Shown piece by piece: positions 1-7,231 of a stretch of DNA of 9,882 bases (position 1 is the stretch's first letter; each line of letters begins with the position of its first letter). A model generated the notes under the pieces. The model ran no database searches, was not told the origin of the DNA, and saw only the letters and a list, made by a program, of their open reading frames with translations. The position numbers were made by a program, and so were the translations under genes. The stretch is from an uncultured Prevotella sp. (GTDB lineage Bacteria > Bacteroidota > Bacteroidia > Bacteroidales > Bacteroidaceae), in assembly GCA_900552675.1 (NCBI GenBank), contig USAI01000083.1, forward strand, positions 1 through 9,882. The letters are read 5' to 3'.

Positions 1-85
1 GCCGCTTGCGCGGCTTTCCCCTCCCCTTATGGAGGGGAGTGAATAGCCTTGCTAATGATGGATTGATAACAACATTGCAAACTAT

Positions 86-121
86 AGTAGGACGGTGGCC
101 TCCGTGCCACGTCCTCCAACA
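86..121 (+). repeat. REP-like hairpin, copy A1
   Basis: This palindromic unit has outer arms AGGAC/GTCCT (89-93 and 111-115). An inner GTGGC/GCCAC stem (95-99 and 106-110) follows with one bulged base, leaving a 6-nt loop. Bases 89-121 (33 nt) are repeated exactly at 278-310. The reverse complement of 86-117 aligns without gaps to the middle unit at 179-210, at 27 of 32 positions. The small size, the palindrome and the alternating orientation resemble REP/BIME elements. I do not know a named family for it. Confidence 0.75.
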
Positions 122-131
122 CCCAATATAT

Positions 132-186
132 GTTATCATCATGGAGGATGGTTATCATTATGGGGACCGTTATCTCATGGAGGACG
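132..186 (+). repeat. Three imperfect 18-19 nt tandem units
   Basis: Units at 132-150, 151-169 and 169-186 share the pattern gttatc, then a short A/T-rich step, then atgg(a/g)g. The first and third units agree best (gttatcatcatggaggatg against gttatctcatggaggacg). The third unit ends inside the left arm of the middle hairpin, so part of that hairpin arm may derive from, or have given rise to, this repeat. No coding function is apparent. Confidence 0.5.
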
Positions 187-210
187 GGGCGCGGAGACCC
201 TCGTCCTACT
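179..210 (-). repeat. REP-like hairpin, diverged inverted copy B
   Basis: This unit is related to the flanking copies but lies in the opposite orientation. Arms AGGACG (181-186) and CGTCCT (202-207) pair. GGG (187-189) then pairs with CCC (198-200), with T201 bulged. Against the reverse complement of A1 it differs at 5 of 32 positions. Two of those are the two partners of one base pair (T:A in A, G:C in B), so pairing is kept. One further closing pair next to the loop is lost. Confidence 0.65.
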
Positions 211-274
211 TAGTTTGCCTTGCTTGTCGTTTTTTTGCTTTACGTTGGTTGTTGGTGGGTTTTGTGTCATCGTT

Positions 275-310
275 AGGAGGACGGTGGCCTCCGTGCCACG
301 TCCTCCAACA
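275..310 (+). repeat. REP-like hairpin, copy A2
   Basis: This is an exact 33-nt copy (278-310) of 89-121. Here the outer stem is longer, because GGAGGAC (276-282) pairs with GTCCTCC (300-306). The three hairpins begin at roughly 89, 181 and 278, spaced by about 92 and 97 nt, with unrelated DNA between them apart from the short tandem units at 132-186. Confidence 0.75.
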
Positions 311-399
311 AGCGAAATAGGTTCTCTTGGTGTTGTTGTGAAACAGCTTTTTGCTAACAAATAGTAGGCTAATATGTGAAAACTTGTTACAGGTGGTAA

Positions 400-448
400 A
401 ATATTGGTACACAATATTGTGAGATTGTAGCAAAATGCTTAATTTTGC
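400..448. other. Two small adjacent hairpins
   Basis: AATATTG (400-406) and CAATATT (412-418) form a 7-bp stem with a 5-nt loop. GCAAAAT (430-436) and ATTTTGC (442-448) form a second 7-bp stem with a 5-nt loop. The second is followed by atgtgtttt rather than a clean T-run, so I do not call it a terminator. Both are A/T-rich and could arise by chance or act as operator-like sites. Confidence 0.35.
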
Positions 449-532
449 ATGTGTTTTAAAAGAAAAACGTCAATCGACGATACAGATAAAGAGAGAACTA
501 CAACAAGAATAGAGAATCAACGAAATTGTTGC

Positions 533-627
533 ACACCTTATTCATTATGTTACACGATGCACGAAAACGCATCACGCGCATAGCATGTGGGCGAACCAAG
601 CCTCATTGTATATAATATATAAGGTGT
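533..627. other. Possible structured leader of the LRR gene
   Basis: ACACCTTAT (533-541) is the exact reverse complement of ATAAGGTGT (619-627). Flanking GTT (528-530) and AAC (628-630) could extend the pairing across a 2-nt bulge. Inside lies a second hairpin, GATGC (556-560) with GCATC (569-573). If transcribed, this would close a roughly 95-nt structure ending about 50 nt before the LRR start codon. It matches no riboswitch I recognise, and a 9-bp match in a region this long can occur by chance. Confidence 0.25.
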
Positions 628-678
628 AACCACATAGATTTTTTTATAAACCAATTGTTTTACATTCATTATTACGAG

Positions 679-3600
679 ATGAAAAGATTTTTACTTTCCT
701 TCTTCGCGATGTTCCTTTGCGTGCTCTCGCTGAGCGCTGAAGGCACTATCACCTTGAAAACAAGTAAGGCTAAAGGCGAGCAATTAACCATTCGCGCCTA
801 TTGTGCCACTGCAAAAGAGTCGTTCACCATCGATTGGGGTGACGGCGAAGCTAAGTATTATTCAATCGACCCCAATGGCTGGACTTTCTCTCAGTATGCT
901 CGTGGCGATGTAAAGGGCGATGCTATCACCATCAAGGGCGACATCGTGTTCTTTGAGTGCACCGACTCGCACCTGACATCGTTCACCACCAGCGGCATGA
1001 CCAAGCTTGAGAACATTGACCTGTCGAACAACGACCTCACCAGCTTTGAGGCTACCGACCTCACTGCCCTGAAGCAGTTGAACCTGAAGGGCAACAAGTT
1101 GGGCACCACCGACGATGGCAAGTTCGACATCACGGCTGCTGTTCCCACCCTCGAGGTGTTGAACATCAACGATAACCACATTGGCTCAATGAGTCTGATA
1201 AAATGTGTGAACCTGACCCACTTCTATGCCAACAACAATGGCGACATGGGCGCGGTAGTGTTCCCCGATGGCAGCGAGAATCTGCAAACCATTGAGATGA
1301 ACAACTGCGGTTTGGCACACTTCTATCCTATAAGTCTGCCCAACTTGAAGACTTTGTACATGAGCCAAAACTACCTCATGGAGATGGAAGAGGGCGGCAG
1401 CTATCCCAGCTTGCAAGACTTTGATGTAAGCAACAACCATCTTACTGAGCTGTATGTGACCAACTATCCTAAGCTGGAGCGTCTTGACTGCTCAAACAAC
1501 CAGCTCACCGTGCTGAACGTGTCGCAGAACGCGAATCTGAACTCGTTGAAGTGTGCTTCAAACAAAATAAAGTATCTCAACACTTCAAAGAACCCTGACC
1601 TCGTAACGCTGTATTGCAACGACAACTTGCTCACCGCTATCGACCTGGGTAAGAACTTGAAAATTAGCAAGCTGAACATCAGCGATAACGAAATAGCAAC
1701 GCTGAACCTGGAGAACGCCTTCTTTCTTACCGAACTGGAGGCTTCGAACACGCTGTGCTCATGGTTCAACTTCAACTTTGTGAACCCTGGCGGACAATTC
1801 CAGTATCTTGATATTCGCAATAATCCTAACATGACGGCGCTGTCGTTGAACGCTATGTTCAAGACCATGCCCCAGCATTATGGATACCGCACTCCCTCAC
1901 TGCTCATCGATGGCTCAAACTATGAGACCGCCAACACCGATTTTATTACTTCAAACGATGCTAAATGGACCGTGGACAAGAAGGGCAATGGCAGCGCTAA
2001 AGACACTGAGGTGAACATCACCGTAAAGGCCGATAAGGCTGCTGAGAAGGTTACGTATAAAGGCTACTTTGGTGGCGACATGGTTAACGAGCAGTCGGTA
2101 GACATGACACGCTATACCACCACCAATGGCTCGTTCGTGATAGGACAGTGGAGCGGCGACGTGCTGCAGAAATTGGCTAATGTTGACGGCAAGGCACAGG
2201 CTGGCGTGCCTATGTTTGTGATGGCTCAGCCCGCCGAAGGCTATCAGCTGAAGAGCATCACCGTAAACGATAAGGTGATGCCCGACACTTGCTTCGTGGT
2301 AAACGCTGATGCTAACATTGCGGTGACCTTTGCGAAAGAAGACCATGTAGTGGCTTTCACCACCACATCGGGCACTTACCTGGCTTTCGAGTTGCGTGCT
2401 GCTGAAGATGGCACACCATGTTCTATCGACTGGGGTGGCGGTGCTCCCGAGCCTGTTACTGTAAACAAGGACGCCACTTTCTTTGACGGCGCTGCTATGG
2501 GCACCGACCTGAAGATTTATGGCGACGTTACGTATGTTGACCTCGGCAGCTTCGAGGGCTTCGGCAACGAGAACGAGATTAGCGCTGTTGATGTGAGCGG
2601 CAACAACCTTATCACCGACCTGCTGGTGTTTATGAACCCCATCACCACACTCGACGTTAGCAACCTGAAGAACCTGAAGACCCTCGACTGTGCTTATTGC
2701 CAAATTGAGAAGCTCGACCTCTCGCACAATACGGCACTGCAGAAGCTCGATTGTAAGGGTAACAAGATTGCTTCCCTCGACGTAACGGGCTGCGAAGGCC
2801 TCACCAGCTTGAAGGCTGGCAACAACCTGATTGCTGATATCAATCTGTATCACTGCCCCGAACTGGAGGAGGTAGACGTGGCTAACAACAAGCTCTCTGA
2901 GCTCGACGTTACCAACTTGCCGCTGCTGGCCGACCTTGCTGCCTCAAACAACAACCTCAGCACGCTCGACGTGAAACAGAACGAGGTGCTCAAGAGCCTT
3001 AGCGTGGGTGGCAATAAGCTTACACAGCTCGACCTCTCAGCCAACGAGACGCTGCGCACACTCTACTTCCAGGATAACATGATACAATATCTGAACCTGA
3101 AGCATCTCACCAACCTCAGCACCATCAACTGTGGCGGTAACGGTATGACAGCTTGCGACCTTGACGCCTTCTTTGCAGGCCTACCCGAGCGCAATGGCGA
3201 ACTGACAGGTGGCACGCAGCAAGACGTGTCGTTGCGCCTGAACAACGGAGAAGAGGCTCGCCCCAACGATGCTGAAAATTCTGACACCAGCATCGCTACC
3301 TCGCGCAACTGGACGGTGAACGTTACAGGTAACGCTTCTGGATGCCCCAATGCTATCATCGAACTGATACCTGCCGAGGGCGGCACCGTGGTGGTGACCG
3401 ACGAGCAGGGCAACGTGATCAAGAGTGGCGAGACTGTGAAGAAGGGCACCAAGGTAACATTTACCGCAACACCCGACTTCGGTTATGTGTTTGAAGGTGA
3501 TATGATGGTAAACGGATCGGTAACGTTTAATGTGAAGACTCTTGTCATCACTAAGTTTACTCAGATTGAGCCTATCTTCGAAGCCGACCCCACTGGCATT

Positions 3601-3825
3601 GACGACCTGAACACTAACAATGTGGCTGTGACCACTGCTAATGGCACCATCAGTGTGAAGGCTGCCGCTGGCACAAAGGTGGCCGTGGTGAGCACAAGCG
3701 GACAGCAGGTTGCTGTGAAAACTCTGACCGATGGCACTGCCACCTTCAGTGTAGCCGCTGGCGCTTATATCGTAAAAACTACTGGCGCACATGGCAATAG
3801 TGCTGTGAAGGTGCTGGTTAAGTAA
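679..3825 (+). CDS. Secreted two-module leucine-rich-repeat protein with C-terminal sorting domain
   Basis: The protein has 1048 residues. A signal peptide covers about residues 1-20 (basic MKR, a hydrophobic stretch, then SLSA before EG), so it is exported. Module A (about 22-555) has a PKD-like IDWGDG motif at 51-56, then LRRs of about 21 residues (roughly 95-390, typical core LxxLdCSnNxL). A linker (LNAMFKTMPQ at 389-398) and a beta-rich repeat ending in AVTF follow. Module B (about 556-968) repeats this order: IDWGGG at 583-588, LRRs at about 630-825, DAFFAGLPE at 829-837, and a second beta-rich repeat. Residues about 975-1048 resemble a type IX secretion C-terminal domain (VAVVSTSGQQV, then AGAYIVK and KVLVK). 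The cell-surface location and a role in protein or glycan binding are inferred from the family. An in-frame TTG at 655 would put eight residues in front of the signal peptide, so I chose the ATG at 679. Confidence 0.93.
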   Translation: MKRFLLSFFAMFLCVLSLSAEGTITLKTSKAKGEQLTIRAYCATAKESFTIDWGDGEAKYYSIDPNGWTFSQYARGDVKGDAITIKGDIVFFECTDSHLTSFTTSGMTKLENIDLSNNDLTSFEATDLTALKQLNLKGNKLGTTDDGKFDITAAVPTLEVLNINDNHIGSMSLIKCVNLTHFYANNNGDMGAVVFPDGSENLQTIEMNNCGLAHFYPISLPNLKTLYMSQNYLMEMEEGGSYPSLQDFDVSNNHLTELYVTNYPKLERLDCSNNQLTVLNVSQNANLNSLKCASNKIKYLNTSKNPDLVTLYCNDNLLTAIDLGKNLKISKLNISDNEIATLNLENAFFLTELEASNTLCSWFNFNFVNPGGQFQYLDIRNNPNMTALSLNAMFKTMPQHYGYRTPSLLIDGSNYETANTDFITSNDAKWTVDKKGNGSAKDTEVNITVKADKAAEKVTYKGYFGGDMVNEQSVDMTRYTTTNGSFVIGQWSGDVLQKLANVDGKAQAGVPMFVMAQPAEGYQLKSITVNDKVMPDTCFVVNADANIAVTFAKEDHVVAFTTTSGTYLAFELRAAEDGTPCSIDWGGGAPEPVTVNKDATFFDGAAMGTDLKIYGDVTYVDLGSFEGFGNENEISAVDVSGNNLITDLLVFMNPITTLDVSNLKNLKTLDCAYCQIEKLDLSHNTALQKLDCKGNKIASLDVTGCEGLTSLKAGNNLIADINLYHCPELEEVDVANNKLSELDVTNLPLLADLAASNNNLSTLDVKQNEVLKSLSVGGNKLTQLDLSANETLRTLYFQDNMIQYLNLKHLTNLSTINCGGNGMTACDLDAFFAGLPERNGELTGGTQQDVSLRLNNGEEARPNDAENSDTSIATSRNWTVNVTGNASGCPNAIIELIPAEGGTVVVTDEQGNVIKSGETVKKGTKVTFTATPDFGYVFEGDMMVNGSVTFNVKTLVITKFTQIEPIFEADPTGIDDLNTNNVAVTTANGTISVKAAAGTKVAVVSTSGQQVAVKTLTDGTATFSVAAGAYIVKTTGAHGNSAVKVLVK

Positions 3826-3841
3826 TAATATTATTATGAAT

Positions 3842-3876
3842 GAGGCAACCGTCGCTGATGACGGTTGCCTCTTTTT
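3842..3876 (+). terminator. Strong intrinsic terminator after the LRR gene
   Basis: GAGGCAACCGTC (3842-3853) pairs perfectly over 12 bp with GACGGTTGCCTC (3860-3871) around a 6-nt loop. The run TTTTT follows directly. It begins 16 nt after the LRR stop codon, so the LRR gene most likely ends its own transcript here. The following 3872-3945 stretch is pyrimidine-rich and shows nothing else I can name. Confidence 0.92.
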
Positions 3877-4032
3877 ATTCTATCTTGTTCTACCTTATTT
3901 TATCCTTTTCTTTCCTCTCATTTTATCTCTCTTCCTCTCGCTAAAACCGTTAAGAAAGGAATAAACATTGTTTTGGGGGTTAAAAAAGTTTAAACTATTG
4001 CAACAAATCGGGCCCTACATACGTCTTATCAG

Positions 4033-4040
4033 TAACTTTG
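4033..4040 (+). promoter_or_regulatory. Candidate Bacteroidetes -7 element for the OmpA-domain lipoprotein gene
   Basis: TAACTTTG matches the Bacteroidetes -7 consensus TAnnTTTG. It lies 76 nt before the start codon, downstream of the LRR terminator and in the only gap that can hold this gene's promoter. The weakness is the missing -33 element: no TTG lies about 19-21 nt upstream, and the nearest is at 3998-4000, 32 nt away. The motif match is seen; the promoter function is inferred. Confidence 0.45.
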
Positions 4041-4116
4041 TCTTTTACAGAGGCATTGCCCTATAGAGATAAAAGATAATAAACAGATTTAGAAACAAGA
4101 AAAAAGAAACATTGCT

Positions 4117-4989
4117 ATGAAAAAGAACTTATTAACTCTGTCGCTCTTTGCCGGACTCTTGGTTTTTGCCAGCTGCGCCAGCAAGAAAGATCTTCAGAAC
4201 TGCCAGCTCGAAAACAAAGAGCTGCTGAAGAACAATGAGAATGTAAAAGACCAGTTGGCCGACGCGCGTGCACAGCTTGCTGCCGCTAACGCTCGCGTTA
4301 CCACCCTTAACGACCAGCTCGACCAGCAGAAGAAAGACTATGCTTCGCTGCAGCAGTCGCTCGACAAGAGCCTTACCAACGCTGGCTCAAACAACATCAA
4401 TATCTCGAAACTTGTCGACCAAATTAATGAGTCGAACCAGTATATCCGTCACCTAGTAGAGGTGAAGTCGAAGAGCGACTCGCTGAACATGGTGCTCACC
4501 AACAACCTCACCCGCTCGCTGAGCAAGGAAGAGATGAAAGAGGTTGACGTACAGGTGCTGAAGGGTGTGGTTTACATCTCGCTGGCCGACAACATGCTGT
4601 ATAAGAGCGGTAGCTACGAGATTAACGACCGCGCTGCCGAGACCTTGAGCAAGATTGCCAAGATTATTAAAGACTACAGCGACTATGAGGTGCTGATTGA
4701 GGGTAACACCGACAATGTGCCTGTAAACAATAACGCTGCGTCGATGAAGAACATTCGCAACAACTGGGACCTCTCGGCACTGCGCGCATCAAGCGTGGTA
4801 CAGGCTCTGCAAAACCAGTATGGCGTAGACCCCAAGCGTCTTACCGCTGGCGGCCGTGGCGAGTATAACCCCATCACCAGCAACGATACTGCTGTGGGCA
4901 AGCAGCGCAACCGTCGCACACAGATTATCATCACACCGAAGCTCGACCAGTTTATGGACTTGATTGACAAGGCTCCTGAAGAGAAGTAA
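4117..4989 (+). CDS. OmpA-domain lipoprotein with N-terminal coiled coil
   Basis: The protein has 290 residues. Residues 1-20 form a lipoprotein signal ending FASC, so Cys20 would be lipidated. Residues about 23-85 are rich in K, E, Q, L and A and look like a coiled coil (DQLADARAQLAAANARVTTL), a spacer able to cross part of the periplasm. The C-terminal OmpA/Pal-type domain spans about 150-274, with GNTDNVPV (196-203), NWDLSALRA (216-224) and NRRTQIIITP (265-274). Asp218 and Arg223 sit where this family binds the diaminopimelate of peptidoglycan. The expected role is tethering the outer membrane to the cell wall. The leader is A-rich with no clear Shine-Dalgarno site, as is usual in Bacteroidetes. 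Terminators on both sides suggest a single-gene unit. Confidence 0.94.
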   Translation: MKKNLLTLSLFAGLLVFASCASKKDLQNCQLENKELLKNNENVKDQLADARAQLAAANARVTTLNDQLDQQKKDYASLQQSLDKSLTNAGSNNINISKLVDQINESNQYIRHLVEVKSKSDSLNMVLTNNLTRSLSKEEMKEVDVQVLKGVVYISLADNMLYKSGSYEINDRAAETLSKIAKIIKDYSDYEVLIEGNTDNVPVNNNAASMKNIRNNWDLSALRASSVVQALQNQYGVDPKRLTAGGRGEYNPITSNDTAVGKQRNRRTQIIITPKLDQFMDLIDKAPEEK

Positions 4990-5017
4990 ACTGTCACTGG
5001 TTGACGACACACCAATA

Positions 5018-5064
5018 AGCCGGAAGTTCTGTTATGCATCATCGCACTGTCAGGGCTTCCGGCT
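5018..5064 (+). terminator. Hairpin terminator between OmpA-domain gene and ABC cassette
   Basis: AGCCGGAAG (5018-5026) pairs over 9 bp with CTTCCGGCT (5056-5064) around a long 29-nt loop. A T-rich stretch (cttctt, then ctttttatt up to 5093) follows. It begins 28 nt after the OmpA stop codon and fits a transcript end. The long loop and the broken T-run make it weaker than the LRR terminator, so some readthrough into the ABC genes is possible. Confidence 0.7.
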
Positions 5065-5104
5065 CTTCTTTACCACTGGCTCTTCTTTTTATTGATTGCT
5101 ATAT

Positions 5105-5152
5105 ACCCAAGCATTGCAATAACCCAAACACTGCAATACCAAACTTAGCATA
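5105..5152 (+). repeat. 17-nt tandem repeat just upstream of the ABC ATPase gene
   Basis: Units acccaagcattgcaata (5105-5121) and acccaaacactgcaata (5122-5138) are adjacent and identical at 15 of 17 positions. A shorter, diverged third unit (ccaaacttagcata) fills 5139-5152, four bases before the ATG. This is where the cassette's leader should be. I found no Bacteroidetes -7 element in the gap, so the promoter is unplaced. Confidence 0.65.
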
Positions 5153-5156
5153 CACT

Positions 5157-5909
5157 ATGCAAACTATATCCACCGCTACCGACAACGCTCTGTTGCGCCT
5201 GCGCGGCATCAACAAAACTTATCAGGGGGCACAGCCGCTACATGTGCTCAAAGGCATCGACCTCGATATTCATGAGGGCGAGTTTGTGTCGATCATGGGC
5301 GCATCGGGCTCGGGCAAGTCGACGCTGCTCAACATCTTGGGCATACTCGACAATTACGACTCGGGCGAATACATCCTCGACAACACCCTTATACGCGACC
5401 TCAGCGAGACACGTGCCGCCGAATATCGCAACCGCATGATAGGCTTCATCTTTCAGTCGTTCAACCTTATTCCCTTTAAGAACGCTGTTGAAAATGTTGA
5501 GCTGCCCCTCTTCTATCAGGGCGTGCCCCGCAAACGTAGGCGCCAAATGGCGATGGAATATCTTGACCGATTGGGGCTGGCCGACTGGGCGTTGCATTAT
5601 CCTAACGAGATGTCGGGCGGACAAAAACAGCGCGTAGCCATTGCTCGCGCCATCGTTACTAAACCTAAAATTATCTTGGCCGATGAGCCTACGGGCGCCC
5701 TCGACTCGAAAACCAGTGTTGAGGTGATGCAACTGTTGCAACAACTCAACTCGGAACAGAGCATCACCATCGTGGTGGTGACGCACGAGAGCGGTGTGGC
5801 CAACGGCACCGACAAGATTATACATATTAAAGACGGACTGATAGAGCGCATTGAGCTTAACGCCGACCACCATGCCTCACCCTTCGGCATGAATGGCATT
5901 ATGAAGTAA
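5157..5909 (+). CDS. ABC transporter ATP-binding protein, MacB/LolD type
   Basis: The protein has 250 residues and is a complete nucleotide-binding domain that should hydrolyse ATP at the inner face of the inner membrane to drive the two permeases downstream. Visible motifs in order are Walker A GASGSGKST (48-56), the Q-loop with Gln100 in FIFQSFNL, signature MSGGQ (152-156, Met instead of the usual Leu), Walker B IILADE (172-177), D-loop GALDS (180-184) and switch His210 in VVTH. All key residues are present. The family handles lipoprotein, peptide or drug export; the substrate cannot be read here. The frame stays open back to an ATG at 5034, but that start lies inside the terminator loop and adds a non-conserved tail, so I chose 5157. 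The last few codons run into an octamer repeat. Confidence 0.96.
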   Translation: MQTISTATDNALLRLRGINKTYQGAQPLHVLKGIDLDIHEGEFVSIMGASGSGKSTLLNILGILDNYDSGEYILDNTLIRDLSETRAAEYRNRMIGFIFQSFNLIPFKNAVENVELPLFYQGVPRKRRRQMAMEYLDRLGLADWALHYPNEMSGGQKQRVAIARAIVTKPKIILADEPTGALDSKTSVEVMQLLQQLNSEQSITIVVVTHESGVANGTDKIIHIKDGLIERIELNADHHASPFGMNGIMK

Positions 5910-5959
5910 GGGCATGACCGAATAATGGCATTAAGAAATTAAGACATAACGAAATAAAG
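5896..5959 (+). repeat. Degenerate 8-nt tandem array across the ATPase stop codon
   Basis: Read in steps of 8 from 5896, the sequence gives related octamers close to gcattaag. The clearest run is four units at 5928-5959 (gcattaag, aaattaag, then acataacg and aaataaag). Earlier units in the same phase include gcattatg at 5896 and gaataatg at 5920, while those at 5904 and 5912 fit poorly. The array begins inside the coding sequence, covers the TAA at 5907-5909 and ends 7 nt before the permease ATG. It fills nearly the whole 57-nt gap. Confidence 0.6.
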
Positions 5960-5966
5960 ATATATT

Positions 5967-7226
5967 ATGAACGCCGACCTTTTAAACGAGATATGGGCCA
6001 CCGCCCGCCGCAACAAGTTGCGCACCGCCCTCACGGGCTTTGCCGTGGCATGGGGCATCTTCATGATTATCTTTTTATTGGGCGCTGGTAACGGCCTTAT
6101 CAATGCCATGAAGCATAACTCGGGCCAATTTCTTGACAACTCGATGGTGGTGTCGGGGGGCTGGACCACGATGCCGTATGACGGACTGAAGGAAGACCGC
6201 TCGATAGAACTTAACACCCGCGACATGGATGCCACCAACGAGGGCTTCAGCGATCATGTTGAAAACGTGGGCGCCAAGGTGTCGCAACAAGGTCTTGACG
6301 TGTCGAAGGGTGCCAACTATTTTAAAGGCGAGCTGTCGGGCGTTTATCCTAACGAAGCCATCATCAATAAACGGAAGATGCTGGCGGGCCGATTTATCAA
6401 CGATATCGACATAGAACGCCGACGCAAAGTGGTGGTGATGGATGATAAACTGGCGCGCCAGTTGGTGTCTGACCCCGCATCGCTCATTGGCCAATATGTT
6501 CATGTAGGTCCCTTCGCCTTTCAGGTGGTGGGCATCTATCAGGCCGATGAAAACTCAAGAAGCACTGAGGTTTACTCCGCCTTCACCACTGTGAGCACTA
6601 TGTTTTCTAAGGGCAACCGCATCGATAATATCTCGTTTACGTTTCATGGCCTCGACACCAAAGAGCAGAACGAAGCCTTTGAAGACAGTTATCGCGCACG
6701 CATCAATCGTAACCACCGTGCCGATCCCACCGACAAGCGTGCACTGTGGATATGGAATCGCTTTACGCAGGCGTTGCAAATGAACACGGGCATTGATATT
6801 ATGCACACTGCCCTGTGGATAATAGGTTTGTTTACCTTGCTGTCAGGCGTGGTAGGCGTGAGCAATATCATGCTGATTACGGTGAAGGAGCGCACCCGCG
6901 AGTTTGGCATACGTAAGGCCATTGGTGCGCGACCCTCGTCTATCCTTTGGCTCATCATCAGCGAGAGCGTTATCATCACCACCTTCTTCGGATATATTGG
7001 TATGCTATGTGGCATTGGCGCCAACGCCTATATGGATGCCACCCTGGGGCACACCGTGATAAATTCGGGCTTGTTTCAGCTCACCATGTTTGTCAACCCC
7101 ACCGTGGGCCTCGATGTTTGCTTGGGCGCCACCGCCGTGATGATTATTTCGGGTACGCTGGCCGGACTGCTTCCCGCACGACGCGCTGCTCGCATCCGAC
7201 CCATTGAGGCGCTGAGGGCTGAATAG
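5967..7226 (+). CDS. MacB/FtsX-type ABC permease, first of two
   Basis: The protein has 419 residues and is an inner-membrane permease of the MacB class. It has one N-terminal membrane helix (about 22-42, after the basic ARRNKLRT), then a large periplasmic domain of the MacB_PCD type (about 43-280). Three C-terminal helices follow (about 281-303, 328-352 and 382-404). The conserved cytoplasmic segment KERTREFGIRKAIGA (307-321) follows GVSNIM, and the C-terminus PARRAARIRPIEALR is typical of the family. These proteins transmit ATPase motion to the periplasm rather than forming a classic channel. The periplasmic domain has no cysteine, unlike its partner. With two different permeases after one ATPase, a heterodimeric transporter is the simplest reading. 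Confidence 0.96.
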   Translation: MNADLLNEIWATARRNKLRTALTGFAVAWGIFMIIFLLGAGNGLINAMKHNSGQFLDNSMVVSGGWTTMPYDGLKEDRSIELNTRDMDATNEGFSDHVENVGAKVSQQGLDVSKGANYFKGELSGVYPNEAIINKRKMLAGRFINDIDIERRRKVVVMDDKLARQLVSDPASLIGQYVHVGPFAFQVVGIYQADENSRSTEVYSAFTTVSTMFSKGNRIDNISFTFHGLDTKEQNEAFEDSYRARINRNHRADPTDKRALWIWNRFTQALQMNTGIDIMHTALWIIGLFTLLSGVVGVSNIMLITVKERTREFGIRKAIGARPSSILWLIISESVIITTFFGYIGMLCGIGANAYMDATLGHTVINSGLFQLTMFVNPTVGLDVCLGATAVMIISGTLAGLLPARRAARIRPIEALRAE

Positions 7227-7231
7227 AATTT

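Larger units (their letters stand above)
1..678. other. Long non-coding region rich in hairpins and repeats
   Basis: I see no credible gene here. The short open frames in 6-433 run across the repeats in both directions and resemble no family I know. The region starts with two small hairpins: 1-14 (GCCGC/GCGGC, 4-nt loop) and 18-37 (CCCCTCC/GGAGGGG, 6-nt loop). The three REP-like hairpins between 86 and 310 follow, then AT-rich DNA with small inverted repeats at 400-418, 430-448, 556-573 and 533/627. The last ~150 nt probably hold the promoter and leader of the LRR gene, but I could not place a convincing Bacteroidetes -33/-7 pair. The gene upstream of the window is not visible. Confidence 0.7.

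Noticed and set aside
86..310. Three evenly spaced palindromic repeats as a CRISPR array
   Set aside because: Only two copies are identical, the middle one is inverted and diverged, spacers are about 60-70 nt, and no cas gene is present. REP-like hairpins fit better.
6..433. Short open frames on both strands at the window start
   Set aside because: They read through the palindromic repeats, so the same words appear on both strands. They have no recognisable domain and no convincing start context.
611..622. TATAATATATAA as a -10 box for the LRR gene
   Set aside because: It resembles the proteobacterial -10 box, but the Bacteroidetes primary sigma factor uses TAnnTTTG with an upstream TTG. 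The region is simply A/T-rich.
1951..2853. 300-codon open frame on the - strand inside the LRR gene
   Set aside because: It lies wholly opposite a clearly conserved coding sequence, and its protein has no recognisable motif. Regular codon use and repeats in the LRR gene keep the antisense frame open.
5034..5156. Extended N-terminus for the ABC ATPase
   Set aside because: The upstream ATG lies in the loop of the OmpA terminator, and the 41 extra residues come from terminator and 17-nt repeat DNA. The ATG at 5157 fits the family length.
5238..5873. 211-codon open frame on the - strand opposite the ATPase gene
   Set aside because: The + strand encodes every ABC ATPase motif in order. The antisense product is histidine- and valine-rich with no known family.
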